Source: Rostrohypoxylon terebratum
Taxonomy: Eukaryota; Ascomycota; Sordariomycetes; Xylariales; Hypoxylaceae
Assembly (NCBI GenBank): GCA_022497145.1
Contig: MU385884.1
Coordinates: 241,031-305,030, forward strand
Direction: 5' to 3'
Length of the DNA: 64,000 bases
A model generated the notes under the pieces. That model was given only the letters and a program-made list of their open reading frames with translations. It searched no databases and was not told the DNA's origin. Of this stretch, positions 1 to 13,200 are shown piece after piece (the first letter of the stretch is position 1; each line of letters opens with the position of its first letter). The translations under genes were made by a program, and so were the position numbers.

Positions 1-656
1 GATTCTTGCATCCTAGGTTATGTACCCGGATCCAATGGACTTTACAATCAAATCCCCTTTTGACTATTACCTCAAAAGTCTGTGTGCGAAGTCGCGAAGT
101 CCGGATAATACGTCCAAGCTAGTTCACCGATGTGCCAGCAGCAGTTGGAAAACAGCATCGCCACTAGGTGATCATTCCAAGAGACTGTAGCAAAAGTTCT
201 GTCTTCTCACGGCACTTGTCACGGCATGTGAGTTCAACATTTTTATCGTTATATGCTAGCCCTCTTTCGTAACGTTTTGCTCACCTGTCCTTGGCATGTT
301 GCTTTTTTCCTTGCCCCTTCTCTTGCGAATAGCTACTTTTACGCGGAATAGAGATTTGTCGCTAGCATTCCTACACACGGAGGAAAGGACCGAATATTTG
401 AGAAAGCTCCGGCAAATCGTCAGCTTTCAAAAAAAAAAGTTTTACACACAGGTATCTTTCAGAGGCGTCGGTCCCAAGGCCGATGATCCGAAGAAGAAAA
501 AGTCAAGATGCCGCCAAGAGAAAAGTTCCTAAACCCGCCTCTCAAGTACTAAAGTACATACCTATATAGGAGGTACCTAGTGATATTTTCTAAAAGTAAG
601 GGTTGGGGTGTCACTAGGCGCGGCTGATGCCGTCTATCATTCTCTCTCTCACACAC

Positions 657-691
657 GGGGGGGGGGGGGGGGCCCCCCCCCCCCCCCCCCC
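657..691. repeat. G16-C19 homopolymer block
   Basis: A run of 16 G is followed directly by 19 C, next to a short CGCG and more C. A self-complementary homopolymer block this close to an N gap is more likely an assembly or sequencing artefact than real sequence. Confidence 0.85.
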
Positions 692-761
692 GCGCCCCCC
701 CAACAAGCACAAGAAGAGAAAGAACAAAATAAAAAAACAAAAATCGAAAAAATAAAGAAAA

Positions 762-771
762 NNNNNNNNNN
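762..771. other. Assembly gap of 10 N
   Basis: Ten consecutive N inside A-rich sequence, bracketed by the G/C homopolymer block at 657-691 and poly-C tracts at 854-891. Gap size is probably nominal. Confidence 0.98.
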
Positions 772-853
772 CAAAACAAAATACTTGGTTCAGTTTTTTT
801 TTTTATAAAATCTCGTGTTGGGTTGTTAATAGGGGGGGCTTTTTGCTTTTTTT

Positions 854-891
854 CCCCCCCCCCCCCCACACGCCCCCCCCCCCCCCCCCCC
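854..891. repeat. Two poly-C tracts
   Basis: C14 and C19 separated by ACACG, followed by a CT-rich tract. On the other side of the N gap from the G/C block. Confidence 0.85.
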
Positions 892-1424
892 TCTCGCTTC
901 TCTCTCTCTCTTTGCAAGTCTCGCCGAATAACATAAATATCTACAATGTTTACATACATACCTGGTAATTACCTGTTTACTTATAACCCAACTACCTAAG
1001 ACGGTTTGGTCACGGTGACGAGGACGGTTACCAAAGCATCAGCTCACGAGGATATGGAGTAGCAACCCTTGGCTGCGAACTCCTAGGTCATCCCACCCAT
1101 CTAAACCAGGTCAGAGATCTCTACAGATGGCTGTCCACATCTCCATTGGCCTGCGGAGATCGTCCAATAGCTGCATAAGCTAAAGGAATAAAGTGACCGA
1201 CCAATCACATCCCCGGCTACACACCCCTTTCTGGTAATCCCACCACACTCCCCTGCTCATCGATCTACACTACACTAGCATATGCGTCCCCATCTTTAAA
1301 GGCTCTACATAGTACTAGACGTATCGTTAGGTCGATTTTAGACGTGAGAAAAGAAAAAGCATATTGCAGAGGAACCTATGTTATTTTTCATGCGGCCATC
1401 CAATCATGTTTTCGATATGCCATA

Positions 1425-1490
1425 TACTACTTCTTCTACTGCTACTAATACCGCTACTACTGCTACTACTGCTGCTACTGCTGCTGCTAG
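1425..1490. repeat. CTA/CTG trinucleotide microsatellite
   Basis: Mixed CTA and CTG triplets with few interruptions; non-coding context. Confidence 0.85.
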
Positions 1491-1575
1491 CTCTGTTTTT
1501 ATCTGGCTAATTATGCTACATCTTATGCTAACCGCTACCTACTAAAGGCAGAGTTGCGAGAAGTATACTTATGCT

Positions 1576-1640
1576 AATACCAATACCAATACCAATACCA
1601 ATACCAATACCAACACCAATACCAATATTAATACCAATAC
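1576..1640. repeat. AATACC hexanucleotide microsatellite
   Basis: About ten tandem copies of AATACC with single-base variants near the right end. Confidence 0.9.
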
Positions 1641-1685
1641 TACTACTAGGTACGCAGGTGGACACTATTCATCCGTATCATTGAT

Positions 1686-1728
1686 ACACACACACGCACA
1701 CGCACACATACATACATACATACATACC
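1686..1728. repeat. CA / CATA microsatellite
   Basis: ACACACACGCACACGCACA passes into a CATA tetranucleotide repeat. Confidence 0.85.
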
Positions 1729-4109
1729 CACATGCCTACATGTGTACATGTACCCGATGCGCAATACCTTAGCTACATGCTCTCGTGCTTGTCCGTGAGA
1801 GCTCAAATCTTTCTCGCCTCAGTTAATAAGAGCTCTCGAAAGTCTCTCATTACCTAAGTAGACACTCATTCGGCTAGCCTCGTCAACTATTTGCACATAA
1901 GTCCTAGTCTAGCTTATACAACGTAGTGCAGTTTACTACGCTCAGCGATGGAAAATTGCGACATCTTTTCCACTTACCTATAATACCTACTATACGTACA
2001 TACTTACATTACCTACCTACTTACACACTTACACTTGCACCCCCCCTTCCAAACTGTGTGCATAGTACATAGTGTGTGTATGTATGTCTACTCACCCTTG
2101 TCTTGTCATTCCCGTCAGCTCATTGCTCTTTTCGTCCTGTCCCATATCCACTCGCCCTATGCTTTTTCTGCTGGGTATTTTATCCTCCCCTCCTAGTACC
2201 CATCATCCGTCATACTAGGAGCCACCGTAGAGACCCTACTCACGACGGTCTACCAGTCCTGGAGGCTACTTACCAGGCCACCTACTTAGAAGCTATCCCT
2301 TTCGAATAATGTGGGGGATAGTCACCCGTAGGCTCTACCTCACCTGTCTCGATTCTGGGGCACAACCCCAAGCTGTCGTCTCTCAGCACCCCCCCAGACC
2401 ACAGACCCTTGCATGATTTGCAGCTTTTAAGACATTGAGAATCTCGCATTTCAACGGCCAACATCCCTGTTAGCCTTGACTTCCTCCACCTTCTCTCTAG
2501 ACTATTATCAGGGTTGGCATCATCATCGCTGCATACCTGCCTACTCAAAGCAACTGCCCAACCTAGCATCACCCGCACTTAGAAACCCTATAGTTATAAG
2601 AACTAGTAAATCTTCGGGAGGGTAAAAACGTATACTAGAGACGCCAGAAGTTTGCGGCTACCTCTCTAACCCATGTCGAGAAAGGTTTAAAAAGAACTAC
2701 ACGAGCCAAGAAAAGAAAGATAGAAAAAATTATTTAGCAATAAAAGTAAAGCAGGGGGAGGCTTGAGAAGAGCAACCGAGAAAAAAAAAGGTACATCGAT
2801 ACTATCAGCCTGTGTAATGCAATGGTCTCGACCGGCCACAACACAGGAATCTTAACTACAGCCCCAATACTTCACAACGGCGATCCGACCAGAAATGTGT
2901 CTCGCACGTTATTCTTTTTGTCTCTTTATCAGTTCCTGATCCCTTCGAAGAACTTCTCCCCATCTTGTCCCAGTTTGAGGATCAACGTCTCACACTCACC
3001 TATTTGAGAGACCCTCCTTCTCAGTCCCCGTCTGTTTGCTGACAGGTTCTCCGACAATTCGCAGTTCTTTAGCTCGTTTACATGTTCGTTGTTAGCACCT
3101 GGCGTCTTTTGGTTCAACTTACGACACGAACCACGCGGGACACGCGAACTTGCCGGATAGCTGCCTACTTCTGATTGCGGCCCTCCCAACTCACCTTCAT
3201 GCGAACACGTTCGGGCAGGCTGCATACGAACAAACCTGTCTCCACACTCGATCGATTTTTTCTTAGGTGCAGTTTGTGAGTTATAGCCCTTTGTCGTCTA
3301 GCTGCCCCAGTTCGATCATCGCCATCACCGCCTCGCGTCAAGTCCCGGCTGGATTCCCCGAGCTTGTATGACTACGGCGTGTCCTGGCTAGGTCTCCGCC
3401 GCCATTTCTCTTAGCTGGCTAACTACCTGCAATACAGTATAAATAACTGACAGCCCAACCAGGCCAGCAGAATATTCAGGGAGTCTAGTATCCTCTTTTT
3501 GGGCGGGGAAAAGTTTTGGATACTTCCACTTTCCGAGACTCGACTCAGAATCAGTTTGCCAACAACCTGTTTCAGCCAATGAGCGCCGCTAAGCACCCAT
3601 CTACTTCCACGAGCTAAAGCTGTCAAAGATTCTCAGACCTGTTCGGAAGGAAGAAAGAAGGTGTTTTCATATTAATCCCTCCACGAACAAGCCGCGGAGC
3701 ATCCTGCGGTCCTAGTCCCCTGAGATCCAAAGTAGCCATCTCTTAGAGTGGCCTGTTTCTGCCCTCTTTTTTTTTAACACCCAGCGACCACTACTCCTCT
3801 CCCATCCCGCAGAACCTTGGATGTTTGTTTCACTATTTAGAGATACCGCCAACAGAAGTTACCAAGTCTCCCCAGAATCGGTAGCAAATAAGACAGGCGG
3901 AGCGCGAAGAAGCACTCGACTACACTCCGCCGGTAACTGATAAGCTTGTTTCCCATAAGCGACCTGAAGGGAGAAGATCGTATGAGTCTCGACGTAGGGA
4001 CCCTTTAACTTTCTGCAATACTGCTCCCGAAACAGTTGTTTGCTCGTTCCATTTGGAACAGGTCCCTCTCTGCCATATTTCAGACTTTTTTTTGGAAACA
4101 GACAGCTTG

Positions 4110-6897
4110 ATGTCTGCTGTCAAGTTTGAGATCCCGACCTATAAGCTGTTCGAGGTGAGTCAAGGCAACGGAGGGGCTCCTAGGCAACTTGGCAACGCGG
4201 TCTCGGGAAAGGCAAGCTAACTATAGACGATAGCCTCAATATCACCAGAGGCCAATCATCGTCGACGCTGACGCGCTCGAGTCCCCTGAGACGGTGATCC
4301 TTCGGTACGAGGAAGAGGCAGCAGCTAGAGCGAACGGAGGAGACCTTCGTGGGGATTCCCCGCCTGGTCTCCTATCTATGCCCGCATATTCAAAACCTCA
4401 ACCGCCCCAGATGCATGGTGAGTGTCTTCTCCCCCCCCCTCCCCTCCCTCCCCCCGGTTGCGGTTGTTCCCTTCTAGTCGAGGTCGAGATCTAGATCTAT
4501 AAATCGGCCAGATAACACACGGTCGTATCCGTAGCGTCTTGTCCGGGGTAGTGGTAGTATCGATTATATGAAACGTAAGGATCCGCGAAGCTAATTAGAA
4601 TCCTTGCCTGTCAGCGTTTGATTCACCTAGATCCTACCAAGATCCCCAGTATCAGTACTCGGCTCAGCAATTCGCGGCTCAGCAGTCTGAAAATGCTGCC
4701 GCGCAGCTCAACCAGATCGCCTTCGCGGCAAACGGCTCGGCTGGCCAGTACATGGCGCCGGCGGTCGTGGCCACGGTGACCTCGTACCAACCGGCGGCGG
4801 GCATGTATGGAACTAAGGTATTGATCAAGATAACAGCACCGTACGATCTGATCAGCATCACAAGCCACTTCTTCTTGGCATTCGGATCGCACAAGAGCCC
4901 AGCACACGCTATTAGGGACACGGGGGACGCGAGCGGCTACGGCTACGCTGTCAGCGGAGACGCACCGCAGTTTGAAGACACGCGGAGTCCAAGCGCTAAC
5001 GTGCCTCTATCACTCCTGATCGAGAGTGCGACAGGGCAGGCTTTGGCAACTCTAGACGTAGGCACGTTCGCATATCATAACACTCGAGCCGGGACCGCAG
5101 ATGGCCCGCCTGAGAGCGTCACGCGGGTCAAGGGGGGGTCCAGGTCACCTGAGCAGAGGGATAGCCCTACAAAACAGCAGGACCAGGAGCAGCTAGCCAC
5201 AGACACAGCTACAAATACGTACGGCTACGCTCCCACCACCGCACAGCAACAACAGCAACAACAGCAACAACAACAACAACAAGCCGTCGCATCCAACTAT
5301 GACACCGCCGGCTACAATAATAACGACAACATGATAGGGACTTACCACCGCTCGTCTTACGCGCTCGAATACCCTCGTCCGCCTCCTCCGCCGCCTCTGA
5401 AGACTCCCTCTTGGAGTCAGTACGCTCACACTCTGTCGGGTCGAAGTCCTGCCATAAATCACACAACGATATCTCGACCTAGCAGCATCACCACTTTGCC
5501 AGTGCCGACGTCCAGCGCGCCGCAGCTGATCCGCACCAGCACCTTGCAGGCGTCTGGATCGTCGGGTGGAGGCCAGTTGAACCCCTACGCCCTATACTCC
5601 ACCAAGGCGATATTAGAGATAAATGGAGATCTCGAGTCGATGGCGTCCGGGTGGACCCAAGAGGAGTGGGAAAACCGGAGACGGATAGTGATGTTTAGCA
5701 AGAAGCAGAGGGGCTCGACCCTTACCACGTCTTTCAAACCTGTGGCGGCCAACGAGAGACCGCCAAACAGCATCTGCATCAGCTGCATCTACTGGGCAGA
5801 GAAGGAGGAATGCTACGTTACCAGCGTGGACACCATATCCCTGCTGGAGCAGCTCGTGGCCGCGCCGGGGAGGTTCACGGTCGAGGAGAAGAACCGGATC
5901 CGCCGCAATCTCGAGGGGTTCCGCCCCCTGACGGTTAGCAAGGCGAAGAGTGACAGCGAGGAGTTCTTCAAGGTCATCATGGGTTTCCCGGTTCCTAAGC
6001 CGCGTAACATCGAGAAAGATGTCAAGGTTTTCCCCTGGAAGATTCTAGGCTCGGCCCTCAAGAAAATCATCTCCAAATACGTGAGTTTTGACTCTGACGC
6101 ATCTTTCCTGCATCTTTCCTGCATCTTTCCTGCATCTATCCTGCATCTAATCTGCATCTAATCTCTCCCTCTCTCTGTTTCTCTGTCTCTCTATGTTTCT
6201 GAACCCCCCCTCCCCCCTTCTTCTCCCCTCACCCCTTCTAAAAGCCCCATCTTTGTTTTCCCCCGTTCCGTTTCACATATAGATCGTCGAGCGGCATATT
6301 CGTCATGGATTTTACGTACTAGGAGAGCCGTGCCCTCACGTCAAATTTCAGCCTGCCTTAAATTCCTTCCAAATGCAGGATGGCATCATTTTCTTGTTTC
6401 TTGCGGCTAACTGAAAATTTACCCTTTAGTCCGCTTCTCCGTCTTCGACCTTGCCCCCTGGCCCGGGACCGACTCTCCTTACCCCCGTCAGCAGCACGAG
6501 CCCTGGCCTCTACGGGCCGCCCCACACGCCGACAGTATCTGACAGCAGCTACTCTCACCATGACTCGCATTCGATGCCATCGCCACGATCTCTCACCGGG
6601 GCGCCGTCGGCGTGGGCAGCCTATCCCGGCCGCACGATCTCGCCCGGGATCAAGTCCCACTCCCCACAGCAGGGCATCCAGATCACTAGCCTCGCTCCCT
6701 CGTACAGGCACGCAGATACGAGGCCGCAACAGCACCTGCCGGCGCCGCCAAGCTACGGGCTAGCGCAGCGGTGGGATGCTACCGCCGTCACCAACGGCTA
6801 CGGCGACGCGTCTACGCCCGCCTATACGACAAGTCACCAGCATCAGGGTCATGTGTACGGCGCTGGCACGTACGGTGATGTCAGCCACCGGGAATAG
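4110..6897 (+). CDS. medA: MedA/Acr1/Ren1-type regulator of conidiation
   Basis: Model: exons 4110-4154, 4249-4417, 4615-6080, 6430-6897; phases agree and give about 715 aa. The first exon begins MSAVKFEIPTYKLFE and ends at GTGAGT. The N-terminal part is Q/A/P-rich, with a CAA/CAG-coded polyglutamine run near residues 276-292. The diagnostic part is a conserved domain at about residues 414-560, starting at GWTQEEWENRRR, containing RPPNSICISCIYWAEK and ending at the KIISKY exon border, as in Aspergillus MedA, Magnaporthe Acr1 and Fusarium Ren1. Those are nuclear regulators needed for normal conidiophore development. The last exon is S/P/H-rich and probably disordered. The third intron (349 bp) is long for this window and holds an 11-bp tandem repeat. 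The family call is strong; exon 1 is inferred from splice consensus and phase. Confidence 0.9.
6099..6163 (+). repeat. GCATCTTTCCT tandem repeat inside medA intron 3
   Basis: Five to six copies of an 11-bp unit, decaying to the right, lying just after the donor site of the third medA intron. It ends in a pyrimidine tract. Confidence 0.9.
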
Positions 6898-9800
6898 CGA
6901 CGCTACGCGACGCGACGCGACTACGATCTTCCCAGGGACGGAAGTTGGGTGGAACACAATTTTACCTAGAACGATACTATTAGAAGAGAGTGTGTGTGTG
7001 AGAGAGAGGGAGGGAGAGAAAAGAAAGCTAGAGAGTGAAGCGTGCGTCGCGGGATGGCGAAAGGGTTGCATGACGAGCCGTCCACTGTCCACTATCCACT
7101 GTCCAACGTTCAACGGGTTGCAAAGAAAAAAGAAAGCTAAGCTACTAAAGAAAAGATGCCCAAAGGGCCAAAGCGCGCGGGATCCAACTTCAGCAATCCG
7201 TTCCGCATATCCTAATACGATGCGGTTTGCACCCCAGCCTCTCCGTCTTCTCCTTACGGGTTCTTTACGGCCACGCCCAAAGTAATGGGTGTGAAGAAGA
7301 CCCATCTGGTCCAGCTATTCTGAACCGCACACTGTACGATGTGTATGGAGTTATCAAGATTTTTTAAATTTGGGGTGTGTGGTTTTAGGTGGTGTTTTTT
7401 TTATTTATTCTTTCTGGTGGTTCGTGATGAGGATCATGCTAGATTCTCAGATTCCCAAACTGGTAGGAAACAGAGGGCTATTCGTAATACTGGCAAGAGA
7501 GAGAGAGAGAGAGAATACTCTAGTTCTCTAGTTAGGTGGTGTGTGTATACCTACTATGTTATGTGTGTGTGGGGGGAAAAAGGGGGGGGGAGGGGGGGGA
7601 GGGGAGTCTGGCCAAGGTCAGCTGTTGTCGCTTCGACCAATCACCCTTTCTCCCGGCACTCCATTTTGATCGCACGACGCAGACGACCTGCCTTGATTTT
7701 ATTCTCCGGCATCCTGACCTACGCATATACAAGTCTCGCTCGGCCTTCAGAACCGCCCTATCCGTAATGAATTTCTTTACGGTAGCTACATATTCAAGTG
7801 CCGGCTCCCCTACCACCCATCGTCATCGTCGTCAAGCGGTTTTAAATTTATCCTCGACAGTTATTCGAGGGCCGTCTTATCTTCCATCATTCCTGGCCCC
7901 CGGGAGGACCCTTACCATGCCCTTACCAGACCCTTACCAGACCCTACGAGATCCTTACCTAGGCGGCCATGATCGACCTTGCATAGCTACTAGGTAACCT
8001 GCTCGACTGATTGGTCACAAGCTCGTCGACTGGCAGATGCATCCATGTGGGCAACATGGATGGTGTGGCTAGCCTAGATGTACGTCTATCGGGTGCGCGC
8101 CGCTGCCGCTGCATGATGCATGCCATCTGCGTCACGCCGTTCCTTACTTCCTCACTAGGTAACCATCTTCGTTCTTCCGTGGTCGCCATTCAGGAGCCTA
8201 CCTCTTTGGACGCCTCGAAGCTTGATCAAGTTTGGGTTACCAGTTCCATTCGCCTCACGCACCACAACGACTTCGACCGTTTCACCACAGCCGCATGCTT
8301 CCCGTATCGCTCTTCTCCCTCAGCTTGGCTGCGCAGATGATCCACACACCGCGCATACGCAAAATAACCAAACTTATCAGCAGACCCTCTGGAGCACCAT
8401 ACAGACCATACCACCACTGGCACTCTCTGAGGACTATGGGAGATGAATCTTGCGTCTGATACCCCTTACGGCTCTTGCTCGAGCAAGATATGATCTCGTC
8501 TGGCCACTTACGACCCCAGTCCTCACCGAACCTGGACATCTGGTGATACCCACACGCTTACCGCCTACCGCCTGCCGCCTACCCGCTTTCGAGGGCTAAT
8601 CGATACCTACTAATAATACCTACCTACCTACATACCTAGTCTTTTACGAGAGGAGCTAGTCGCCATACACGAACATGACATGACATGACATGACATGTGC
8701 AACTATTCCCGAATCTCCAGTTACCTACATACACATCCATTTCTCCGATCCAACGATCATGTATTTCCGCGCATACCACTAGGTACCATCATTTTTTTGT
8801 CTCCGCTAGATTCCGGGATACCTTAGATGCTGCGATTCTGGTACGGTACGCACAGCACTACCTCGCGGTCGCCATAATAACACCTAGCTTTTATTTTCCA
8901 ACGGCGCATCTTTGGTTTTGGTGGTAATATTTGTCAGATCTCCCCGGTCCATCCCACCCTCCGTCTGTGTCCGCTGGGAAAAAAGTGGGAAATCGATAAT
9001 TCACGAATCTTGGTTTTCGGCTCTTTTCGCTTATGCGACGCGCTTACGGGATGTTACCTCGCAACTCTTACTTCCTTGAAATTCGAAGCGAACCCTTCCA
9101 TTACGCATGTGGCCCACACTTGACAGGATGCAAATCCCCTTCCCCTAATCTTTTTGTTGCAGGATCTCTGCATCTTTCTGCATGTCGTTACATAGGGGCT
9201 CGGACGCCTTGGGTTTTTTTCTATACACTTCCACATATTAGCACTCGACCGCCTCTCGCTTTCCCTTTCCTTTTCCGTCACCTCATCGTAATAGCTTTAT
9301 CTTTCGAACCGGCCCGCTTTGACTTTGACGGTGTCTAGTACTTGATTTTTTCTTTTTTTTACATTCTTATTATTGCCATTGTGTAGGGGTAAACCTGGTT
9401 GGAATATGGAGGAGTTCACAGCGTCGCGTAGTCTTCGGACGGGCATGGCCATGAGGGAGGAGTATGGGTTTAAGGGGGGACTAGGGAGTCGTGGTACAGC
9501 TGCCCGTGAAAGGTCGATCGGGTTGGGATCTTTTTCTCTCTCCTTTTACTTAGAACGTTTTATACCCTGTTTCTATCTCAATTCTTGTAACGTTAGCTCT
9601 ATCCTTCCTCTTCTTGCCTTGCTAGACCAATATCTTGAAACCAGAAATGCATTTTTGCCGGACGTCTACTTCGGAGCGGTGTGCTTAAGGGATAGGTTCG
9701 GGCATCGGAAATTTAGATGGATCAGGTTTGGATAGGTTATCACTGGATGGATGCTTGGGATCAAGTTTACGGCGCAAATGCGTAAAAGAGTTATCTGAGA

Positions 9801-10243
9801 GAAGGGTAATAGACCGAATATGGGGCATGGGGAATGGGGCATAGGACACTGGTTAATCATCATGCTTAGGTATCTAGATAGATGGAGGCGTACTCGGAAA
9901 CGGCTTGCTTTGTTTGTTTGCCATATTTGCCTACATATTAGTACATCATATCGTCAGGGACCTGGGTAATCATAATACAGGCTTTCTAACAGAACATCCG
10001 GGGAACTTTTTCCTACGTGCGCTGCCGTATACCTAGGCTCTGGGTATCCAGTAGCATCTTGAGATCAAGAAGACTATAACCGAGATTATTACCTAGTACC
10101 TACATGAGCGGCTTAGGTATGCCTAGATTAGAAACTTGGCCCCCTCGGATCCCTATTTTGTCTAATACCTTGGTAGAATCCGTGCGCTTGCGTCTTCGTT
10201 TCAAAGAGAGACAGCTGAAAACCCTCTCTCTATACTCTATACT
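6898..10243. other. Intergenic spacer downstream of medA
   Basis: About 3.3 kb with no gene I can support. It carries GA-, GT- and G-rich microsatellites (about 7000-7020, 7497-7514, 7560-7605), a CCCTTACCAGA-like repeat near 7910-7950, an ACATG repeat at about 8673-8697 and a TACTCTA repeat near 10225-10250. The medA 3' UTR and the TTC27-like gene's 3' end are presumably here. Confidence 0.5.
8673..8697. repeat. ACATG pentanucleotide repeat
   Basis: Five tandem copies of ACATG/GACAT in intergenic DNA. Confidence 0.85.
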
Positions 10244-13200
10244 CTATAATTTCAAATCATCCATCATATCGGTCAAGGATTGCCACCTATGATCGCCCTC
10301 CCATGACTCTTTGGCCTTCCCCATGATGCTCCTCACCGCGCTTCTCGCTTTGCCCTTCCATCTGCTCCCGATACTATCCACCCGCGATCCGTAATTTTCG
10401 TATGCCGCTACTAATTCCGACGTCCTCTGCATTACTGCATCCCACGCGTTCACGTCCGTCAACCAGCTTCCCTGCTGACCTTGCGTTCCGCTGGACGCGG
10501 ACAGCGCACTGCCGACACCGCCAACTGCTGCTCTCCAACCTTTCTCAGCTGCATCCAACGCGCCTACCCAGTCTCTCCTCCACGCGCGGAGGCGAGAAAC
10601 CAGAGCCCAACATGCCGAATTCGTCGTGATCAGGGGGACGATATCTTGTTCGAAGAGCGACACGATTTTGTTCTCTATAGTGCCTCTCTTAGGTTCGTAG
10701 ACCTCCGACTCTCCTTGGTTACCACCGGGTATCGGTGTTTTAGTCGCCTCCCTGACTAGCAGGGCAAGGACGTCGAGATCTAGTGCTTCTTCTGTCTTAC
10801 GGATACGAATCACGTTTCTTACACCAAGGACTACATCGTCCAGATCGGGATTTGGCGAGAGGCTGGCTGCTAGAGTGATTACGTTGTCCCAAATTCGCCA
10901 GTTCGAGTCGGCGAGAGTCGCACCGCGCTTGAAGGCGATTAGGGAGTCCTGCAGGAGCTTGTTTCCAGACTTCCCAAGTTCGGCTGCCCGCTTTGTGCCT
11001 GCCATATCGTCTAAGACGTCAGAGCCGCTCTGACCGAGTTTCTCTTGGCGATCCTTTTTCTCCGAGATAATCTGGCGGTACCAGCTCAAAAGTGCCGTTC
11101 CAAGATTACTCCAGGTCCGCGCATCCTCTCCTCCTGAGATATTATTCGCCGTCGATAAGGCCCTCTGAAACGCCTCAGCTGCGTCGGGGAAATTTCCGAG
11201 ACGCAGCTCGATGTCACCGAGCCTGTTCCACATATCCGGGCTCAATCTATTAACACCGACAGCGAGGAGATACGCGTCCCGAGCTTTCTCCCATTCTTGT
11301 TTTCGAAGGTGAAGCTCGCCCAGAGACCTCTGTGCCCTCGCAAAACGCCGGTTGGAGATCTCCCACGCGCGGCGGTAATGTTGAGGGTCATTTTCGATAT
11401 CCCCTAGTATGCAAAGCAACCTAGGGGAATTTGGGGGTGGTGGCGAGCGTTCCGGACCGTAGAAGTCGGACGCTCTCAGAGACGAGATGTCAATTTCGGC
11501 GTCATCCGAGCCGATGCTACCGCTCGAATCAAGATTGGCGTCAACACTAGGAGTGCAGTGAAATAGTCGCCATCGTACGATAGCCCGAGCCTTTTCTTCG
11601 CCTCCGCTTCCCCGACCATCTGGGTCATCAGTAGACGCATTGCTCGCTAGACACAGCGCAACTTCTGCCCAAAGACGTAGCCGTTTAAAGATTTCTAGAG
11701 CCGAAACAAGAGATCCAACGGAGGTCCAAGCATAGGCGAGCTCAGACTCTAGATGCCAACGAGGTGGAGAGGACAAAGCATTTACATACTGTAGCCTCTC
11801 TTGAGGAGACGCTGATTCGGAAGGTTTGGGAGCTGGGAGGAATGAGGTTGGCTTGCGAATACCGGTAGACTGGCCAGGCTGATCGCTGGAGGTTACCTGA
11901 ATAGTTGGAATATCTAACTGAGTCTCTGAGCTACTTTGATCACCAGCAGGCTCCTTAGTTGAGCTTTTAGAGTCCTGCGTCTCGACGATAACCTGGTCTA
12001 CGAGAGCTTGCATCTGCAACACAGCTCGTTCGATCGTTCGACTCCTGTTCAGCTCGACTCGCGACCTTACAAGCAGAGCTTGGGTATAAGTCTGCCAGTT
12101 GGTAGATTTATCATTGATCACTCTTAGAGCAAAAGGTAAGATTTCCTCCGAAGTCAAAGAATCTGCAGGCGAGAAAGTGTCTCTAATCGTAGCTTCAGTT
12201 AAGAGTATGATGTGATCCTCCGGAGAAAGTTGCGGTTGGTCATCTGGTTTGATATCTCGCAGCTCGTCCGGGAGTTCTGAGACTGGTTTATTGTTTTGGG
12301 TGTTGTCGAACTTGATATTTTCTAGTAACGTGTCGTCGTTCAGTGGGAGCACAGTTGGTGCCGCACCGGAAGCATCCTGCTGGCTGAGCGACGTCGACGA
12401 GCGCGCGTGGCTCTTAGCAAGAACCACGAGCTGACTGGTGTTGTTCTCCTGAAACTTTGTACGTTTTCCCAAGGCGCCAGAAAGTGCATAGGAAAAACCA
12501 CTGATTTCCGTAGCTGATAGCAAAGCTTTCCGTGCTTTCCCATCGTTCCCGAGCATGACATGACATGCCGCTTCTTCCAAACGAAACTGTATGCGAGAGT
12601 CTAGGGGCCATTGCGGCTGCTCCAAGTTTTCATCTACCTCGACCGACCCGAAGATAGAAGACTCAGCTTCCACAAGACTCTTCTCTATGTTTTCCTGAAG
12701 GGTTGGTACGTCTGTCCAACGGCCACTTTTGGTGAACAAAGACCCTGGGCCTAAGGAGGGTTGAGAGATGAGCTTATAATGCCAGAGATGAATCCTCAGA
12801 CGGGTCCAGGAAAGATGAAGCGAGAGAGATTGTCGCGAATCCGACCAAAGTTGGGAAATTTCCGTAGGTAATACGATGCCTGATGTGAAGATAAAGCGTG
12901 ACAAGCAGAAGAGCTCGATGTGAGGTATATAAGGGTACGGAGAAACTCCATCCACATCAAGAGATCTGAGGCAGAGTTTCCTGAAATGTGACATTGAGGC
13001 TTGTGTGCTTTGTGTGCTGTCGCTGGTTTGTCCATTTGAGGACTGAACTTGGGCAAAAGCTGAGAGGAATATGGCCTCGATTTCGTCAGACCCTTCGACG
13101 ACTGGACCTGTAACATTTGCTTGCAAGAAGGCGCCCAAAGAAGCCAACCCAAATCTGATGGTCTGTGTCACATCGCAGGACCCCTGGTGTGGTTGGGATT

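Larger units (their letters stand above)
1..4109. other. Gene-free leader region with low-complexity tracts
   Basis: No convincing protein gene in about 4.1 kb. It holds microsatellites, the assembly gap and homopolymers listed separately, and several short ORFs without recognisable composition. The part just upstream of 4110 is probably promoter plus long 5' leader of the medA-type gene; developmental regulators of this family are known for long leaders, but no leader boundary can be seen here. Confidence 0.6.

Noticed and set aside
6380..7305. Several overlapping ORFs around the last medA exon
   Set aside because: They overlap the conserved medA exon in other frames or fall in low-complexity 3' flank.
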